Positions 36,934 to 46,602 are shown, counted from the first letter of the stretch. The stretch is 64,000 bases of DNA from Spartobacteria bacterium (GCA_003134785.1 PLCN01000007.1:16443-80442); one strand, 5' to 3'. The notes: generated by a model not told the origin, from the sequence alone. Program-made: numbers and translations.

Positions 36934-38475
36934 ATGATGAACGACGCCGCTCCTCTCCACGATTCGGCCAAGCCGCGGAAGATCCACCGCGTTCGCATCG
37001 GCGTGAACGTTCTGATCCAGATCGCGATCCTGTTCCTTCTCGCGGTGATGGTGAATTACCTCGGGTTCGAGCATTACCGGCGCTGGGACCTTTCCCGCGA
37101 TCAGAAGTACGCGCTGTCGGATAAAACGAAACGCTTTCTCCAGAGCATGAAAGGCAAAGCGCGGATCACGGTTTTCTTTTTGCCTAACGACCCGATCGGC
37201 TCGGATGTGCAGGGAATGCTGATCGAATTTCAATACGCCGCGAAAGGGAAACTCGACGTCGAGAACATCAATCTGGAGCGCAACCCGACGCGGGCGAAAG
37301 AGCTGCTCAATAAATACAAGGTCGTCACCGGCGAAGACCTTCTCATTCTCGATTATGATGGACGCAACAAAAGTGTGAAGGCGTCCGAGATGGCCGAGAT
37401 CGATCCGGGGCAGCCGATGTTTGGCGAGGCGCCGAAGGTGGTTGCCTTCAAGGGCGAGCAGGCGGTTACGAGCGCGCTGATGGAGTTGGTCGAAGGGAAA
37501 AAGAACACAATCGGTTACGTGGTCGGGCACAAGGAACCGCCGATCGCGGATGCGCCGCCGGCCAATCCCATGGCGCCGGAGACGAAAACCAGCCCACTCC
37601 GGGTGACGAGAACCTTTATCGAAAACGAAAACGTTAAGTTCCAAGAATTAAATCTGTTCGAAGTCGGCGCGATCCCGGCGGAGCTGAAAGCCGTCATGAT
37701 CGTCGGTCCGCAATACGATTTTTCCGATCGCGAAATGAAGCTGCTCCGCGATTTTTGGGAGAAGCAGGGGCGCATTCTCCTCTTGCTCGATCCCGCGGCG
37801 AAAACTCCGAAACTCAATGCATTTCTCTATGAGCTGGGAGTGAAGGTGAACGACGACCGTCTCATGGCCATGGTGAAGACGGGCATCCAGGAAGTGGCGT
37901 TGTTGCGCGATGTCCAGGCGATGTTCCTCGCCGATAGCCCCATCACGAAACGACTTGCCGACGCACGCGGCATTTTCCCCGGCGGCGCCAGCTCGCTCAC
38001 GCTCGAGCCTGATCGCGTGCGTGCGGCGAACATCCGGCTGCAACCGCTCGTGCAAGCGGAGAAGGGTTATTGGGCTGAAGCCGATTACAATTCGGAAGAC
38101 CAGGCCAAGTTTCAGGCCGATGCGCTCCGGAATGGCGAGGCGATCCACACGATCGCGGTCTCGATCGAGAAAGGCGGGAGCGCCGATGAGCGCGTCCAGG
38201 CCAACTCATCGCGCATGGTGGTGGTGAGCAACGCCATGTTCATCGAAGACACTGCTATTCGCCAGGATCAGCAGCCGCTCGATCTCATCTCCGGGTGCGT
38301 AAACTGGCTCTTGAATCGCGAGCAACTGATCGGGATCGCGCCGAAAGTTCCGCAGACGCTCACCTTCAGCCTCGATGAAAACGCGTTGCGGAATTTGCGC
38401 TGGCTCGTCCTCCTGATCATGCCGCTCATCCCGGCGGTCCTGGGCTTCGCCGTTTGGTGGCAGCGCCGCACCTAA
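36934..38475 (+). CDS. GldG-like ABC-type auxiliary protein
   Basis: YLGFEHYRRWDLSRDQKYALSDKTKRFLQSMKGKARITVFF; C-terminal TM. Confidence 0.88.
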   Translation: MMNDAAPLHDSAKPRKIHRVRIGVNVLIQIAILFLLAVMVNYLGFEHYRRWDLSRDQKYALSDKTKRFLQSMKGKARITVFFLPNDPIGSDVQGMLIEFQYAAKGKLDVENINLERNPTRAKELLNKYKVVTGEDLLILDYDGRNKSVKASEMAEIDPGQPMFGEAPKVVAFKGEQAVTSALMELVEGKKNTIGYVVGHKEPPIADAPPANPMAPETKTSPLRVTRTFIENENVKFQELNLFEVGAIPAELKAVMIVGPQYDFSDREMKLLRDFWEKQGRILLLLDPAAKTPKLNAFLYELGVKVNDDRLMAMVKTGIQEVALLRDVQAMFLADSPITKRLADARGIFPGGASSLTLEPDRVRAANIRLQPLVQAEKGYWAEADYNSEDQAKFQADALRNGEAIHTIAVSIEKGGSADERVQANSSRMVVVSNAMFIEDTAIRQDQQPLDLISGCVNWLLNREQLIGIAPKVPQTLTFSLDENALRNLRWLVLLIMPLIPAVLGFAVWWQRRT

Positions 38476-38485
38476 CGAGTAGTGC

Positions 38486-40366
38486 ATGAAAACAAAAACG
38501 ACGCTTCTCTTGCTCGCGGTCGTCGTGGCGCTCGGCCTCTACATCAAATACTACGAGAGCAAACGGCCCAACACCGAGGAGGCCCGGCGGCAGGCCCAGA
38601 ACGTGTTGAATTTCGATCGGGACAAACTCGATCACATCGTCATCGAAAACGGCGACGACAAAATCGAGTTGCGCCGGCAGGACAAGAAGTGGCGGCTTGA
38701 TGCTCCCTTCAAGGACCAGGCTGACAGCGGCACAATCGAGTTGCTGCTAAGCGACCTGGATAGCTGGCAAAAATTCGAAACTATTTCGGCGGATGAAATC
38801 GCGAAGGACAAAAGCCGCCTCGACGAATTCGGTCTGAGTAAGGCGAAGCTGAAGCTGAAATTGCTCGGCCAGGACGCGCCGGCTGAAATTGTGTTTGGGA
38901 GCGACGCCGCGCTCGAGGGGAAGATGTATGTGCGCCTCGGAAACTCGAACGACGTCTTTATCGCCGCGCAATCGGTTCGGAACGATATCGCAAAAAAACC
39001 CGAGGAATTCCGCGACAAGAAACTGACTGACTTGACGACCGCGCAGATTACGCGTGCGCTCTTGAAGACAGCCGCGGGTGAAATGGAATTGGAAAAGAAG
39101 GCGGACCATTGGGAAATCGTGAAACCGTTGCGGGCGCGCGGCGATGATCAGAAGATCGCGGACCTGCTCGCGCAAGTCACCACGGCGCGCATTGAGCAGT
39201 TCGTGGCGGAGGACCGGGGCGATCTTCATCCTTACGGTCTGGCCGAGCCGCGCGGCTCCATCACGCTTTTTTCGGCCGACGACAAACAGGGGCAGATGCT
39301 CCAGATCGGCGGCGTGCCCGAGAAAGCGAAGGAACAGGTCTATGTGCGATTCACCGCCCGGAATGCGGTTTACACTCTGCCGAAAAAAATCGAAGAGATC
39401 CTCGGCCTGAAACCGTCCGATTTGCGCGATCGCCACCTCGTTCGGATCGAGATGGACATTCTCGACCGCGTCACGATCGATGCTGCCGGAAAAGGGAAAA
39501 CCGTGCTGGCGCGCAAGGACGAAACCTGGACGATCGCGAGCCGAAACAATCAGCCAGCGAACTCAGTGGAAGTGAAGCGGCTACTCGATCTGGTCCAGGC
39601 CGAACAGGTCACGAAGTTCGTCGAGGATGTAGCGTCGGACCTGCCGAAGTACGGGCTCGATAAGCCGCAGCTTCAGTTAATCTTCAGTTCGTTCGCATCG
39701 GAAAATACGGCCGAGACGACCGCTGGCGAACATCCTTTCGCTACGATCGCGTTTGGAAAAGTTGAGAGGGACAGCGTCTACGCGCGCCTGGGCGATGAGC
39801 CATTCATCGTCGCGGTGCGACGTGCGTTCCTCGATAATATTTTTACCGATCCGCTCCAATGGCAGGAGCTGGCGATCTTCCGCTTCAAGCCCGAAGAAGT
39901 GCACAAGCTGACCGTGATGACAGATCATGAATCCGCGCTGATCCGCAACCCCAAACAGGAATGGACCTGGGTGAAGGGAAGCGACCCGATCAATCAGGTA
40001 AATGTGCAATCGCTGTTGAACACGCTCACCGTTTTGCGCGCTGTCCGCTGGGCGGGAGCCACCGCTTCCGCGCATGCTTTCGACAAGCCGCAGGTCACGA
40101 TCACCTTTACGACGTCGCCCGACGACAAGAAGGTCCACAAGCTGGTGGTCGGCGGTCCCGCCGGTGATGGCATGTGGTTCGCGCGCACGGATGAGCGCGA
40201 AGGCACTTTCGTTATCAGTAATCCGGACTTTAACGCATTGCGCTTACCGCTCGTGACCACGCCGCCGCCCATAACACCTGCATCTATTCCAGCGACACCG
40301 GCGGTGGGAACGCCCGCACCTACTATCGCTGCGCCGCCCGCAGTGTCAGCGTCGCCGAAGCGGTAA
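38486..40366 (+). CDS. DUF4340 domain-containing protein
   Basis: N-terminal TM; repeated DHIVIENGDDKIELRRQDKKWRLDAPFKDQADSGTIELLLSDL-type units; follows the GldG-like gene. Confidence 0.85.
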   Translation: MKTKTTLLLLAVVVALGLYIKYYESKRPNTEEARRQAQNVLNFDRDKLDHIVIENGDDKIELRRQDKKWRLDAPFKDQADSGTIELLLSDLDSWQKFETISADEIAKDKSRLDEFGLSKAKLKLKLLGQDAPAEIVFGSDAALEGKMYVRLGNSNDVFIAAQSVRNDIAKKPEEFRDKKLTDLTTAQITRALLKTAAGEMELEKKADHWEIVKPLRARGDDQKIADLLAQVTTARIEQFVAEDRGDLHPYGLAEPRGSITLFSADDKQGQMLQIGGVPEKAKEQVYVRFTARNAVYTLPKKIEEILGLKPSDLRDRHLVRIEMDILDRVTIDAAGKGKTVLARKDETWTIASRNNQPANSVEVKRLLDLVQAEQVTKFVEDVASDLPKYGLDKPQLQLIFSSFASENTAETTAGEHPFATIAFGKVERDSVYARLGDEPFIVAVRRAFLDNIFTDPLQWQELAIFRFKPEEVHKLTVMTDHESALIRNPKQEWTWVKGSDPINQVNVQSLLNTLTVLRAVRWAGATASAHAFDKPQVTITFTTSPDDKKVHKLVVGGPAGDGMWFARTDEREGTFVISNPDFNALRLPLVTTPPPITPASIPATPAVGTPAPTIAAPPAVSASPKR

Positions 40367-40370
40367 TGCT

Positions 40371-40463
40371 ATAACCGCTTCGCTATGCGAAGCGAGATTG
40401 ATGCGGCGCGATCGTTTGTGACGCGGACGCTCACGCCGCCCACAGGGCGGCGGCGGCTACAGG
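40371..40463. repeat. Family D element; right head contains the ubiE stop codon
   Basis: ATAACCGCTTCGCTATGCGAAGCG...CACAGGGCGGCGGCGGCTACAGGG. Confidence 0.82.
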
Positions 40464-41179
40464 GTGCGCAGTGTTTGTGCGGTGTAAATGGCAGCGATGC
40501 CGCCGGTCAACGGCTGAACCGCCGCATTCACGAAGCCGCTTTCCTCGATCAGCCGCATCATTTCCTCTCCACTCGGAAATTTTTCGATCGACCCGCCGAG
40601 ATAATCGTAGGCCGACTTCTGGCCTGTGACGAGCGAAGCCAGAAAGGGTAAGCACCGGTGGAGATAGAACCGATAGGTCGGGCGCAACGTTCCGACCGGC
40701 AACGAGAAATCCAGAACGAGCAAGTGTCCGTCCTTGCTTAAGACGCGCGCCGTTTCACCCAGAGCCAGATTCCAATCCGACATATTGCGCAATCCAAACG
40801 CAACCGTGACGCAATCGAATGATCCCGATTCGAACGGGAGGTGCATGGCATCGGCCAACACTGTTTCTCGAACGCCTTTGGATCGCGCCACCTTCAGCAT
40901 TTCCGGCGAGAAGTCGGCCGCGATAATCGTTGCGTCCGGCAATCGACGTTGAATGGCGAGCGCCAAGTCGCCACTGCCGGTCGCGAGATCGAGCACGCGT
41001 CGTGGCCGCCATCCCTCCACGATCTTCGCCGCGCGCCGGCGCCATAAGAAATCGGCGCCGCCGCTGAGTAAATGGTTCGCCAAATCGTACCGTCGCGCGA
41101 TTCGTCCAAACATTGCGCGGACCGCATCGGGATCGCGCGAAGAGACAAACGCGCCCGAAGATTTTGAAGCCGGCTTCAA
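40457..41179 (-). CDS. ubiE: Demethylmenaquinone/ubiquinone methyltransferase
   Basis: MFGRIARRYDLANHLLSGGADFLWRRRAAKIV; VLDLATGSGDLALA; FGLRNMSDW. Confidence 0.94.
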   Translation of the reverse strand: MKPASKSSGAFVSSRDPDAVRAMFGRIARRYDLANHLLSGGADFLWRRRAAKIVEGWRPRRVLDLATGSGDLALAIQRRLPDATIIAADFSPEMLKVARSKGVRETVLADAMHLPFESGSFDCVTVAFGLRNMSDWNLALGETARVLSKDGHLLVLDFSLPVGTLRPTYRFYLHRCLPFLASLVTGQKSAYDYLGGSIEKFPSGEEMMRLIEESGFVNAAVQPLTGGIAAIYTAQTLRTL

Positions 41180-41181
41180 GG

Positions 41182-41248
41182 ATGTAGAGGCGCTTGTGCC
41201 AAGCGCCTAGTCTCAACAATCAGGCGCTCGGCACAAGCGCCTCTACAT
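41182..41248. repeat. Family G inverted repeat (ATGTAGAGGCGCTTGTGCCAAGCGCCT...)
   Basis: Arms pair over ~27 bp; each arm is itself GTAG + palindrome AGGCGCTTGTGCCAAGCGCCT. Confidence 0.93.
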
Positions 41249-41745
41249 TATTCCAGCGGCGGCTCCTCGCGTTCTTCTTCGCGCGGGACGAGTTTGTTCT
41301 GCGTGATGATCCGCGCGCAGGTGTTCCAACGCAGCAAAGCATCGTCATTTCCCGGCGGACGGACGGCTTCCGCTTTTTCGTACCAGCTCATCGCGTCGCG
41401 AAAACCATCGTAGGCGTAAAAGCGAGATCCAGGAGTGCCTTGCGCGAGCTTCGCCTTGGCGCGGCGTTCCGCCAAAATGCCGGCGTAATAGGCGCGTTCG
41501 TATTCGCCCTCCACCCGCGACAGGAGTTCCTTCGCCTGGGTATCACTGACGCCGTAGCCTTTCCCGAAACGATCCGTCACCGCGAGCAACAGCGTGATCA
41601 AGGCGGTTTGATTTTCCGGGTCCGCCTTTAACACATCGAGACAGATGCTCTCGGCTTCGGCGGGTTCGTTGAGCAAGCGATAACGCTCCGCCTTTTCCAG
41701 CGCCGCCGGAATCGCTTCTGGCGAAAGTTGTTTCAGTTCTGACAT
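41248..41745 (-). CDS. Hypothetical TPR-like protein
   Basis: 165 aa helical ORF, AEAESICLDVLKADPENQTALITLLLA. Confidence 0.7.
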   Translation of the reverse strand: MSELKQLSPEAIPAALEKAERYRLLNEPAEAESICLDVLKADPENQTALITLLLAVTDRFGKGYGVSDTQAKELLSRVEGEYERAYYAGILAERRAKAKLAQGTPGSRFYAYDGFRDAMSWYEKAEAVRPPGNDDALLRWNTCARIITQNKLVPREEEREEPPLE

Positions 41746-41757
41746 GCGTGAATCAGT

Positions 41758-42504
41758 TCAACGATTCTTCTTCAACTTCCTCCAAATCCAACCGAGCGGA
41801 TCATAAAACTGATCCACCACGCGTTCCTTCAACGGGATGATCGCGTTGTCGGTGATCTGAATGTTCTCCGGGCAAACCTTCGTGCAACATTTCGTTATGT
41901 TGCAATAGCCAATCCCCTGCGTGGCTTTCAACTCCGGGATGCGATCTTCAGTGTCGAGCGGATGCATCTCCAGCGCGGCTACGTAAATCAGGAAGCGCGG
42001 CCCAATGAATTCGTCGTGTTTCCGGTGATCGCGCAAGACGTGGCAGACATCCTGGCAAAGAAAGCACTCGATGCATTTCCGGAATTCCTGGACGCGATCG
42101 ATATCTTCCTGCGCCATTCGCCAAGTGCCATCCGCGGCATCCGGGGCGCGCGGTTTGAATTTCTTGATCTTTTTCTTCACCTGAAAATTCCAGGAGACGT
42201 CCGTGATCAGGTCTTTCACGAGAGGAAAAGCTTTGATCGGCTCGATCGTGATCGGCTTGTCCAACGCCAGATCGCTCATGCGCGTCATGCACATCAGTTT
42301 CGGCATTCCGTTCACTTCGGCAGAGCACGAGCCGCACTTGCCGGCTTTGCAGTTCCATCGGCACGCCAGATCGTTCGCCTGTTTTGCCTGGATGTCGTGG
42401 ACGGCGTCGAGCACGACCATGCCTTCAGCAACTTCGGTTGAGTAATCTTCGAAGCCGCCGGCCTTCGCATCCCCCCGCCAGATTTTGAAAGTGGCCGTGC
42501 TCAT
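41758..42504 (-). CDS. sdhB: Succinate dehydrogenase iron-sulfur subunit
   Basis: CRWNCKAGKCGSCSAEVNG; CIECFLCQDVCHVLRDH; CCTKVCPENIQITDNAI. Confidence 0.95.
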   Translation of the reverse strand: MSTATFKIWRGDAKAGGFEDYSTEVAEGMVVLDAVHDIQAKQANDLACRWNCKAGKCGSCSAEVNGMPKLMCMTRMSDLALDKPITIEPIKAFPLVKDLITDVSWNFQVKKKIKKFKPRAPDAADGTWRMAQEDIDRVQEFRKCIECFLCQDVCHVLRDHRKHDEFIGPRFLIYVAALEMHPLDTEDRIPELKATQGIGYCNITKCCTKVCPENIQITDNAIIPLKERVVDQFYDPLGWIWRKLKKNR

Positions 42505-42536
42505 GGAGCGGCGCCCTACGCTTCGCCTCCGCAGCT

Positions 42537-42656
42537 GTCATCCCGAGTCGCGCAGACGACGAGGGACCTCTCAGTCGCAAATTGCGTCACGCTTACGTCA
42601 GGACGCGGCCATTGGCAGTTGCGAGGTCCCTCGCCGTCTGCGCGGCTCGGGATGAC
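42537..42656. repeat. Family B inverted repeat
   Basis: GTCATCCCGAGTCGCGCAGACGACGAGGGACCTC...GAGGTCCCTCGCCGTCTGCGCGGCTCGGGATGAC, in the sdhA-sdhB gap. Confidence 0.93.
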
Positions 42657-42673
42657 ATCGGTTTTAAACGCGC

Positions 42674-44485
42674 TCACTTCATCTCCTCGATCACTTGCTT
42701 GAGATAATCCGGCATCTCGGGAAGTGGATCCAACCGGATCTGCATCGAACCGTCCGCCGCCTTGGAAATCATTGTGTTCACTTTGGCGAACTGATCGTCC
42801 TTATCCGGATAATCGTCGCGAAACTGCGCGCCCCGGCTTTCTTTCCGTTCCAAGGCTGCCAACGTGATCGCCTCGGAAACAGTGAGAAGCGTCTTCAAAT
42901 CGAGCGCGGTGTGCCAACCCGGATTGAATTCGCGATGCCCGATCACACCAGCGCGGTTCGCTCGTTCCCAAAATCCCTTCAACTTCTCCAACGCTGTCTT
43001 CATTTCCGATTCGGTTCGCACAATGCCGACTAGGTCCTGCATGGCTTCCCGCAGGTCGCGTTGGACCGAGTATGGATTCTCGCCGGCCGCTCTTTCAAAT
43101 GGCGCCACGGCCTCGCTTGCCGCCAGATCAATCTTGCCCTGGTCGATCTGACCTAACGAATTCTCTTTCGCGAATTTCGCCGCGTATTCCCCCGCGCGTT
43201 TTCCGAAGACCACGATGTCGGAGAGCGAGTTTCCACCGAGGCGATTCGCCCCGTTGATCCCCGCGGCGCATTCTCCGGCCGCGAATAAACCCGGGATGCG
43301 CGACATTTGGGTGTCGGCATCGACGTGAATTCCGCCCATCGCGTAATGCGTGGTCGGTCCCACTTCCATCGGCTGCTCGGTGATATCGATGTCCGCCAGT
43401 TGTTTGAACTGGTGATACATGCTCGGCAGTTTCCTTTTGATATGTTCGGCCGAGTTCGACATTTTTTCCTTGATCCAGGCAATGTCGAGATAGACGCCGC
43501 CGTGCGGAGTGCCCCGACCCTCCTTAATCTCCCGCACGATGCAACGCGCCACGTGATCGCGCGTCAATAACTCCGGCGGCCGCCGCGCGTTTTTGTCTCC
43601 CTGACAATAGCGCCAGCCTTCTTCTGCATTGTCCGCCGTCTGCGTGCGATAGTTCTCCGGAATCTGCTCGAACATGAAGCGCTTGCCTTCGTTGTTCGTC
43701 AGGATTCCGCCTTCGCCGCGAACGCCTTCGGTCACCAGAATTCCCACCACGCTCGGCGGCCAGATCATGCCGGTGGGATGAAATTGGATGAACTCCATGT
43801 CGATCAATTCCGCGCCCGCATCGTAGGCCAGGGAAAGGCCGTCGCCCGTCGATTCCCAACTGTTGCTCGTAATTTTGTAAGCACGGCCAAGTCCGCCGGT
43901 CGCGAGCACGATCGCTTTAGCACGAAAGATCTTGAAACGGCCGCGCTCGCGTTCGTAGCCAAACGCGCCAACGACACGCTCACCCTCTTTCAGCAACGCG
44001 AGGATCGTGTGCTCCATGTAAACCTCGATGCCTTGATGAATACCGTGATCCTGCAACGTCCGAATCATTTCCAAGCCAGTGCGATCGCCGACGTGTGCCA
44101 GCCGCGGGTATCGGTGGCCGCCAAAATTTCTTTGGAGAATACGCCCGTCTTTGGTGCGATCGAAAACCGCGCCCCATGCTTCCAACTCGCGGACGCGATC
44201 GGGCGCTTCCTTCGCGTGCAGTTCCGCCATGCGCCACTGATTCACGTATTGGCCGCCGCGCATGGTATCGGCGAAGTGGACTTTCCAATTGTCGCGATCA
44301 TCGACGTTCCCGAGCGCCGCCGCGATGCCGCCTTCAGCCATCACGGTATGCGCTTTCCCCAGCAGCGATTTGCAGACGAGCCCAACAGAAACGCCAGCAG
44401 CCGACGCCTCGATCGCCGCCCGCAATCCCGCGCCGCCAGCGCCGATTACGAGCACATCGTGTTGAAAAGTTTGGTAGTCGGCCAT
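42674..44485 (-). CDS. sdhA: Succinate dehydrogenase flavoprotein subunit
   Basis: VLVIGAGGAGLRAAIEA; HTVMAEGGIAAALGN; GGHRYPRLAHVGDRTG; TTHYAMGGIHVD. Confidence 0.96.
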   Translation of the reverse strand: MADYQTFQHDVLVIGAGGAGLRAAIEASAAGVSVGLVCKSLLGKAHTVMAEGGIAAALGNVDDRDNWKVHFADTMRGGQYVNQWRMAELHAKEAPDRVRELEAWGAVFDRTKDGRILQRNFGGHRYPRLAHVGDRTGLEMIRTLQDHGIHQGIEVYMEHTILALLKEGERVVGAFGYERERGRFKIFRAKAIVLATGGLGRAYKITSNSWESTGDGLSLAYDAGAELIDMEFIQFHPTGMIWPPSVVGILVTEGVRGEGGILTNNEGKRFMFEQIPENYRTQTADNAEEGWRYCQGDKNARRPPELLTRDHVARCIVREIKEGRGTPHGGVYLDIAWIKEKMSNSAEHIKRKLPSMYHQFKQLADIDITEQPMEVGPTTHYAMGGIHVDADTQMSRIPGLFAAGECAAGINGANRLGGNSLSDIVVFGKRAGEYAAKFAKENSLGQIDQGKIDLAASEAVAPFERAAGENPYSVQRDLREAMQDLVGIVRTESEMKTALEKLKGFWERANRAGVIGHREFNPGWHTALDLKTLLTVSEAITLAALERKESRGAQFRDDYPDKDDQFAKVNTMISKAADGSMQIRLDPLPEMPDYLKQVIEEMK

Positions 44486-44495
44486 GAGGCTGGTT

Positions 44496-45299
44496 CTACA
44501 GAAGCCTCAGGTCGTGCCAAATACCCATCGAACACAAGCGCACGTAGAGATCGGTGAAACCGACCCAAAACAAACTTAGCCAGGCCCAGAGCATGTGCCG
44601 GCGATTGAAGCAACTCACGCAACGATAGGCGTTGTAGCAGGAAGGCGAGCGTGAAAGTTGATCGCGAAATCCGCCGATCAAATGCCGTAGTGCGTGGCAA
44701 CCAAAGGTGAAGCCCGCGAGCAAAACGACATTCAAGGCCAGGACAACCGTCCCCACACCAATTCCAAAAGATATTTTTCCAGTCGCGGGATCAGCAAACC
44801 AGAATGCTTTCCAAACATCCTTGCTGAGCACGAAAATGAAAATGATCGCGAGGTAGAGAAAATAGCGGTGCACGTTCTGCATGATCAGCGGAAAGGATCG
44901 TTCGCCGAGGTAGGTTTTTCTCGGCTCGCCCACGGTGCAGGCCGGCGGGTCCGCCCAGAAGGCCTTGTAATAAGCGCCGCGATAATAATAGCAGGTGAGG
45001 CGCAATCCACCCGGCGCCCAAAGGATCAGCAGCGCCGGAGAAAACAAAAGCCAGCCGGGCCACCAGAGTGGTTTCGGTCCGAACCAGCTGTGAGGCGAGG
45101 CGCCGAAAATTTCCGGCGAATAAAATGGAGAGAGGTAGGGGCCGAAGTAGTAGTGGTTCCCTTGGAAGGCCGCCCAGGTTGAGTAAACGATAAAAGTCGC
45201 GAGCCCGAAAAAAACCAGGAACGGCTGCATCCACCACGCGTCGACTCGCATGGTTTGTCCGAAGGTCCGCGGCGGCATGGTAGTTTGTGCTTGGGCCAT
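44496..45299 (-). CDS. sdhC: Succinate dehydrogenase membrane (cytochrome b-type) subunit
   Basis: Five-TM-like protein immediately upstream of sdhA; LTCYYYRGAYYKAFWADPPACTVGEPRKTYLGE. Confidence 0.8.
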   Translation of the reverse strand: MAQAQTTMPPRTFGQTMRVDAWWMQPFLVFFGLATFIVYSTWAAFQGNHYYFGPYLSPFYSPEIFGASPHSWFGPKPLWWPGWLLFSPALLILWAPGGLRLTCYYYRGAYYKAFWADPPACTVGEPRKTYLGERSFPLIMQNVHRYFLYLAIIFIFVLSKDVWKAFWFADPATGKISFGIGVGTVVLALNVVLLAGFTFGCHALRHLIGGFRDQLSRSPSCYNAYRCVSCFNRRHMLWAWLSLFWVGFTDLYVRLCSMGIWHDLRLL

Positions 45300-45367
45300 G
45301 AGTGAAAAAGAGTCGCCGCTTAGATAGCGACGGCCTCTCCGCTTTTCAAGAAATTCCCCGCATGCAG

Positions 45368-45424
45368 CTGTAGCCGCACCGCTGTGAGGCGCGTGTACGC
45401 GGCCCATAGGGCCTCGGCTACAGG
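45368..45424. repeat. Family D variant; right head contains the stop codon of the monooxygenase gene
   Basis: CTGTAGCCGCACCGCTGTGAGGCG...GGGCCTCGGCTACAG. Confidence 0.75.
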
Positions 45425-45735
45425 GGTTCGAAGCCGGCGAACATCGTCTCGGCTTCGGGCACCGTCTTCAGCGGGACGCACTCGCAGACCGCAAAGAATT
45501 TATCCCAGAGCGCAAGGACGCGCGGGTTCTGGTGCGCTTCTTCGATCGCCTGATGCGATTTCCATTCCGAGACCTCGATAATCGTGCCGTCTTTCGCGCG
45601 CATGATTACCGGCACGCGATCGGTCACGAGACCTTCCTTTCGCAAAGTCGGCACCCGACTGCGCACAATTTCCAGCAGCTCTTTTTCGCAGCCGGGCTTC
45701 GGCCGATACGCCACGATCACAACAATGCCAGCCAT
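45418..45735 (-). CDS. Antibiotic biosynthesis monooxygenase-like protein
   Basis: VVIVAYRPKPGCEKELLEIVRSRVPTLRKEGL...IIEVSEWKSHQAIEEAHQNPRVLALWDKF. Confidence 0.82.
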   Translation of the reverse strand: MAGIVVIVAYRPKPGCEKELLEIVRSRVPTLRKEGLVTDRVPVIMRAKDGTIIEVSEWKSHQAIEEAHQNPRVLALWDKFFAVCECVPLKTVPEAETMFAGFEPL

Positions 45736-45825
45736 AGGATTTGCAGCTTAACCCTTCGCGCCTTGCGACTCGACAAAAAGTTTTGCCGCCTTGTAATCTC
45801 CCACAACCAACGCCAAGGAATTTTC

Positions 45826-46437
45826 ATGGCCACCAAAGATCCCAGAATCGACGCTTACATCGCCAAGTCGGCCGCTTTCGCCAAACCGATCTTGAAGCAT
45901 CTGCGCAAAGTCGTCCACGCGGGTTGTCCGGACGTGGAGGAGACAATCAAGTGGCAGTTTCCCCACTTCGATTACAAAGGCGTGTTGTGCGGAATGGCCG
46001 CCTTCAAACAGCATTGCGCATTTGGTTTTTGGAAGGAGACGCTGATTTTCGACGGCGACAAACCCGCCGAGAAGACGGCAATGGGAAGCTTCGGTTGCAT
46101 CAAGTCGCTGGCAGATTTGCCGAATGAGAAGGCGCTTATCGGGTACGTGAAAAAAGCGGTCGCGCTCAATGAAGCCGGCATCAAGGCGCCCGGGCGAACC
46201 AAGCCACAAAAGCGGGAGCCGTTGGAAGTTCCCGGCTACTTCGTCGCCGCTCTGAAAAAAAATGCGGAGGCACGAAGTGCCTTCGAAGCTTTCGCCCCGA
46301 GCAAACAGCGCGAATACCTCGAGTGGGTCACGGAAGCGAAACGCGAGGAGACCCGCAACGAGCGGCTAGCCACGTCCATCAAGTGGCTCGCGGAAGGCAA
46401 ATCGCGTCATTGGAAATACCAGCCCGCGAAGAGATAG
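45826..46437 (+). CDS. YdeI/OmpD-associated, DUF1801 family protein
   Basis: MATKDPRIDAYIAKSAAFAKPILKHLRKVVHAGCPDVEETIKWQFPHFDYKGVLCGMAAFKQHCAFGFWK. Confidence 0.85.
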   Translation: MATKDPRIDAYIAKSAAFAKPILKHLRKVVHAGCPDVEETIKWQFPHFDYKGVLCGMAAFKQHCAFGFWKETLIFDGDKPAEKTAMGSFGCIKSLADLPNEKALIGYVKKAVALNEAGIKAPGRTKPQKREPLEVPGYFVAALKKNAEARSAFEAFAPSKQREYLEWVTEAKREETRNERLATSIKWLAEGKSRHWKYQPAKR

Positions 46438-46497
46438 CTCCCTGATACCAGCTCGAACGGTTACCCATGAATCTACAGCTGGAAAAAAAAGAGCAGC

Positions 46498-46602
46498 GTG
46501 ACGGGCTCAACATTGGTTACGTTCCTTGGCAGTCCGCTTTCCTCGGCTACCAATGGCGCGGCCTTGCGGGTAGATGGTGGTGTAGTTAAGTCGCCCTTTT
46601 AA
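46498..46602 (+). pseudogene. C-terminal remnant of a short-chain dehydrogenase/reductase
   Basis: My frame reading: VTGSTLVTFLGSPLSSATNGAALRVDGGVVKSPF*, typical SDR C-terminus, with no upstream Rossmann domain. Confidence 0.7.
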
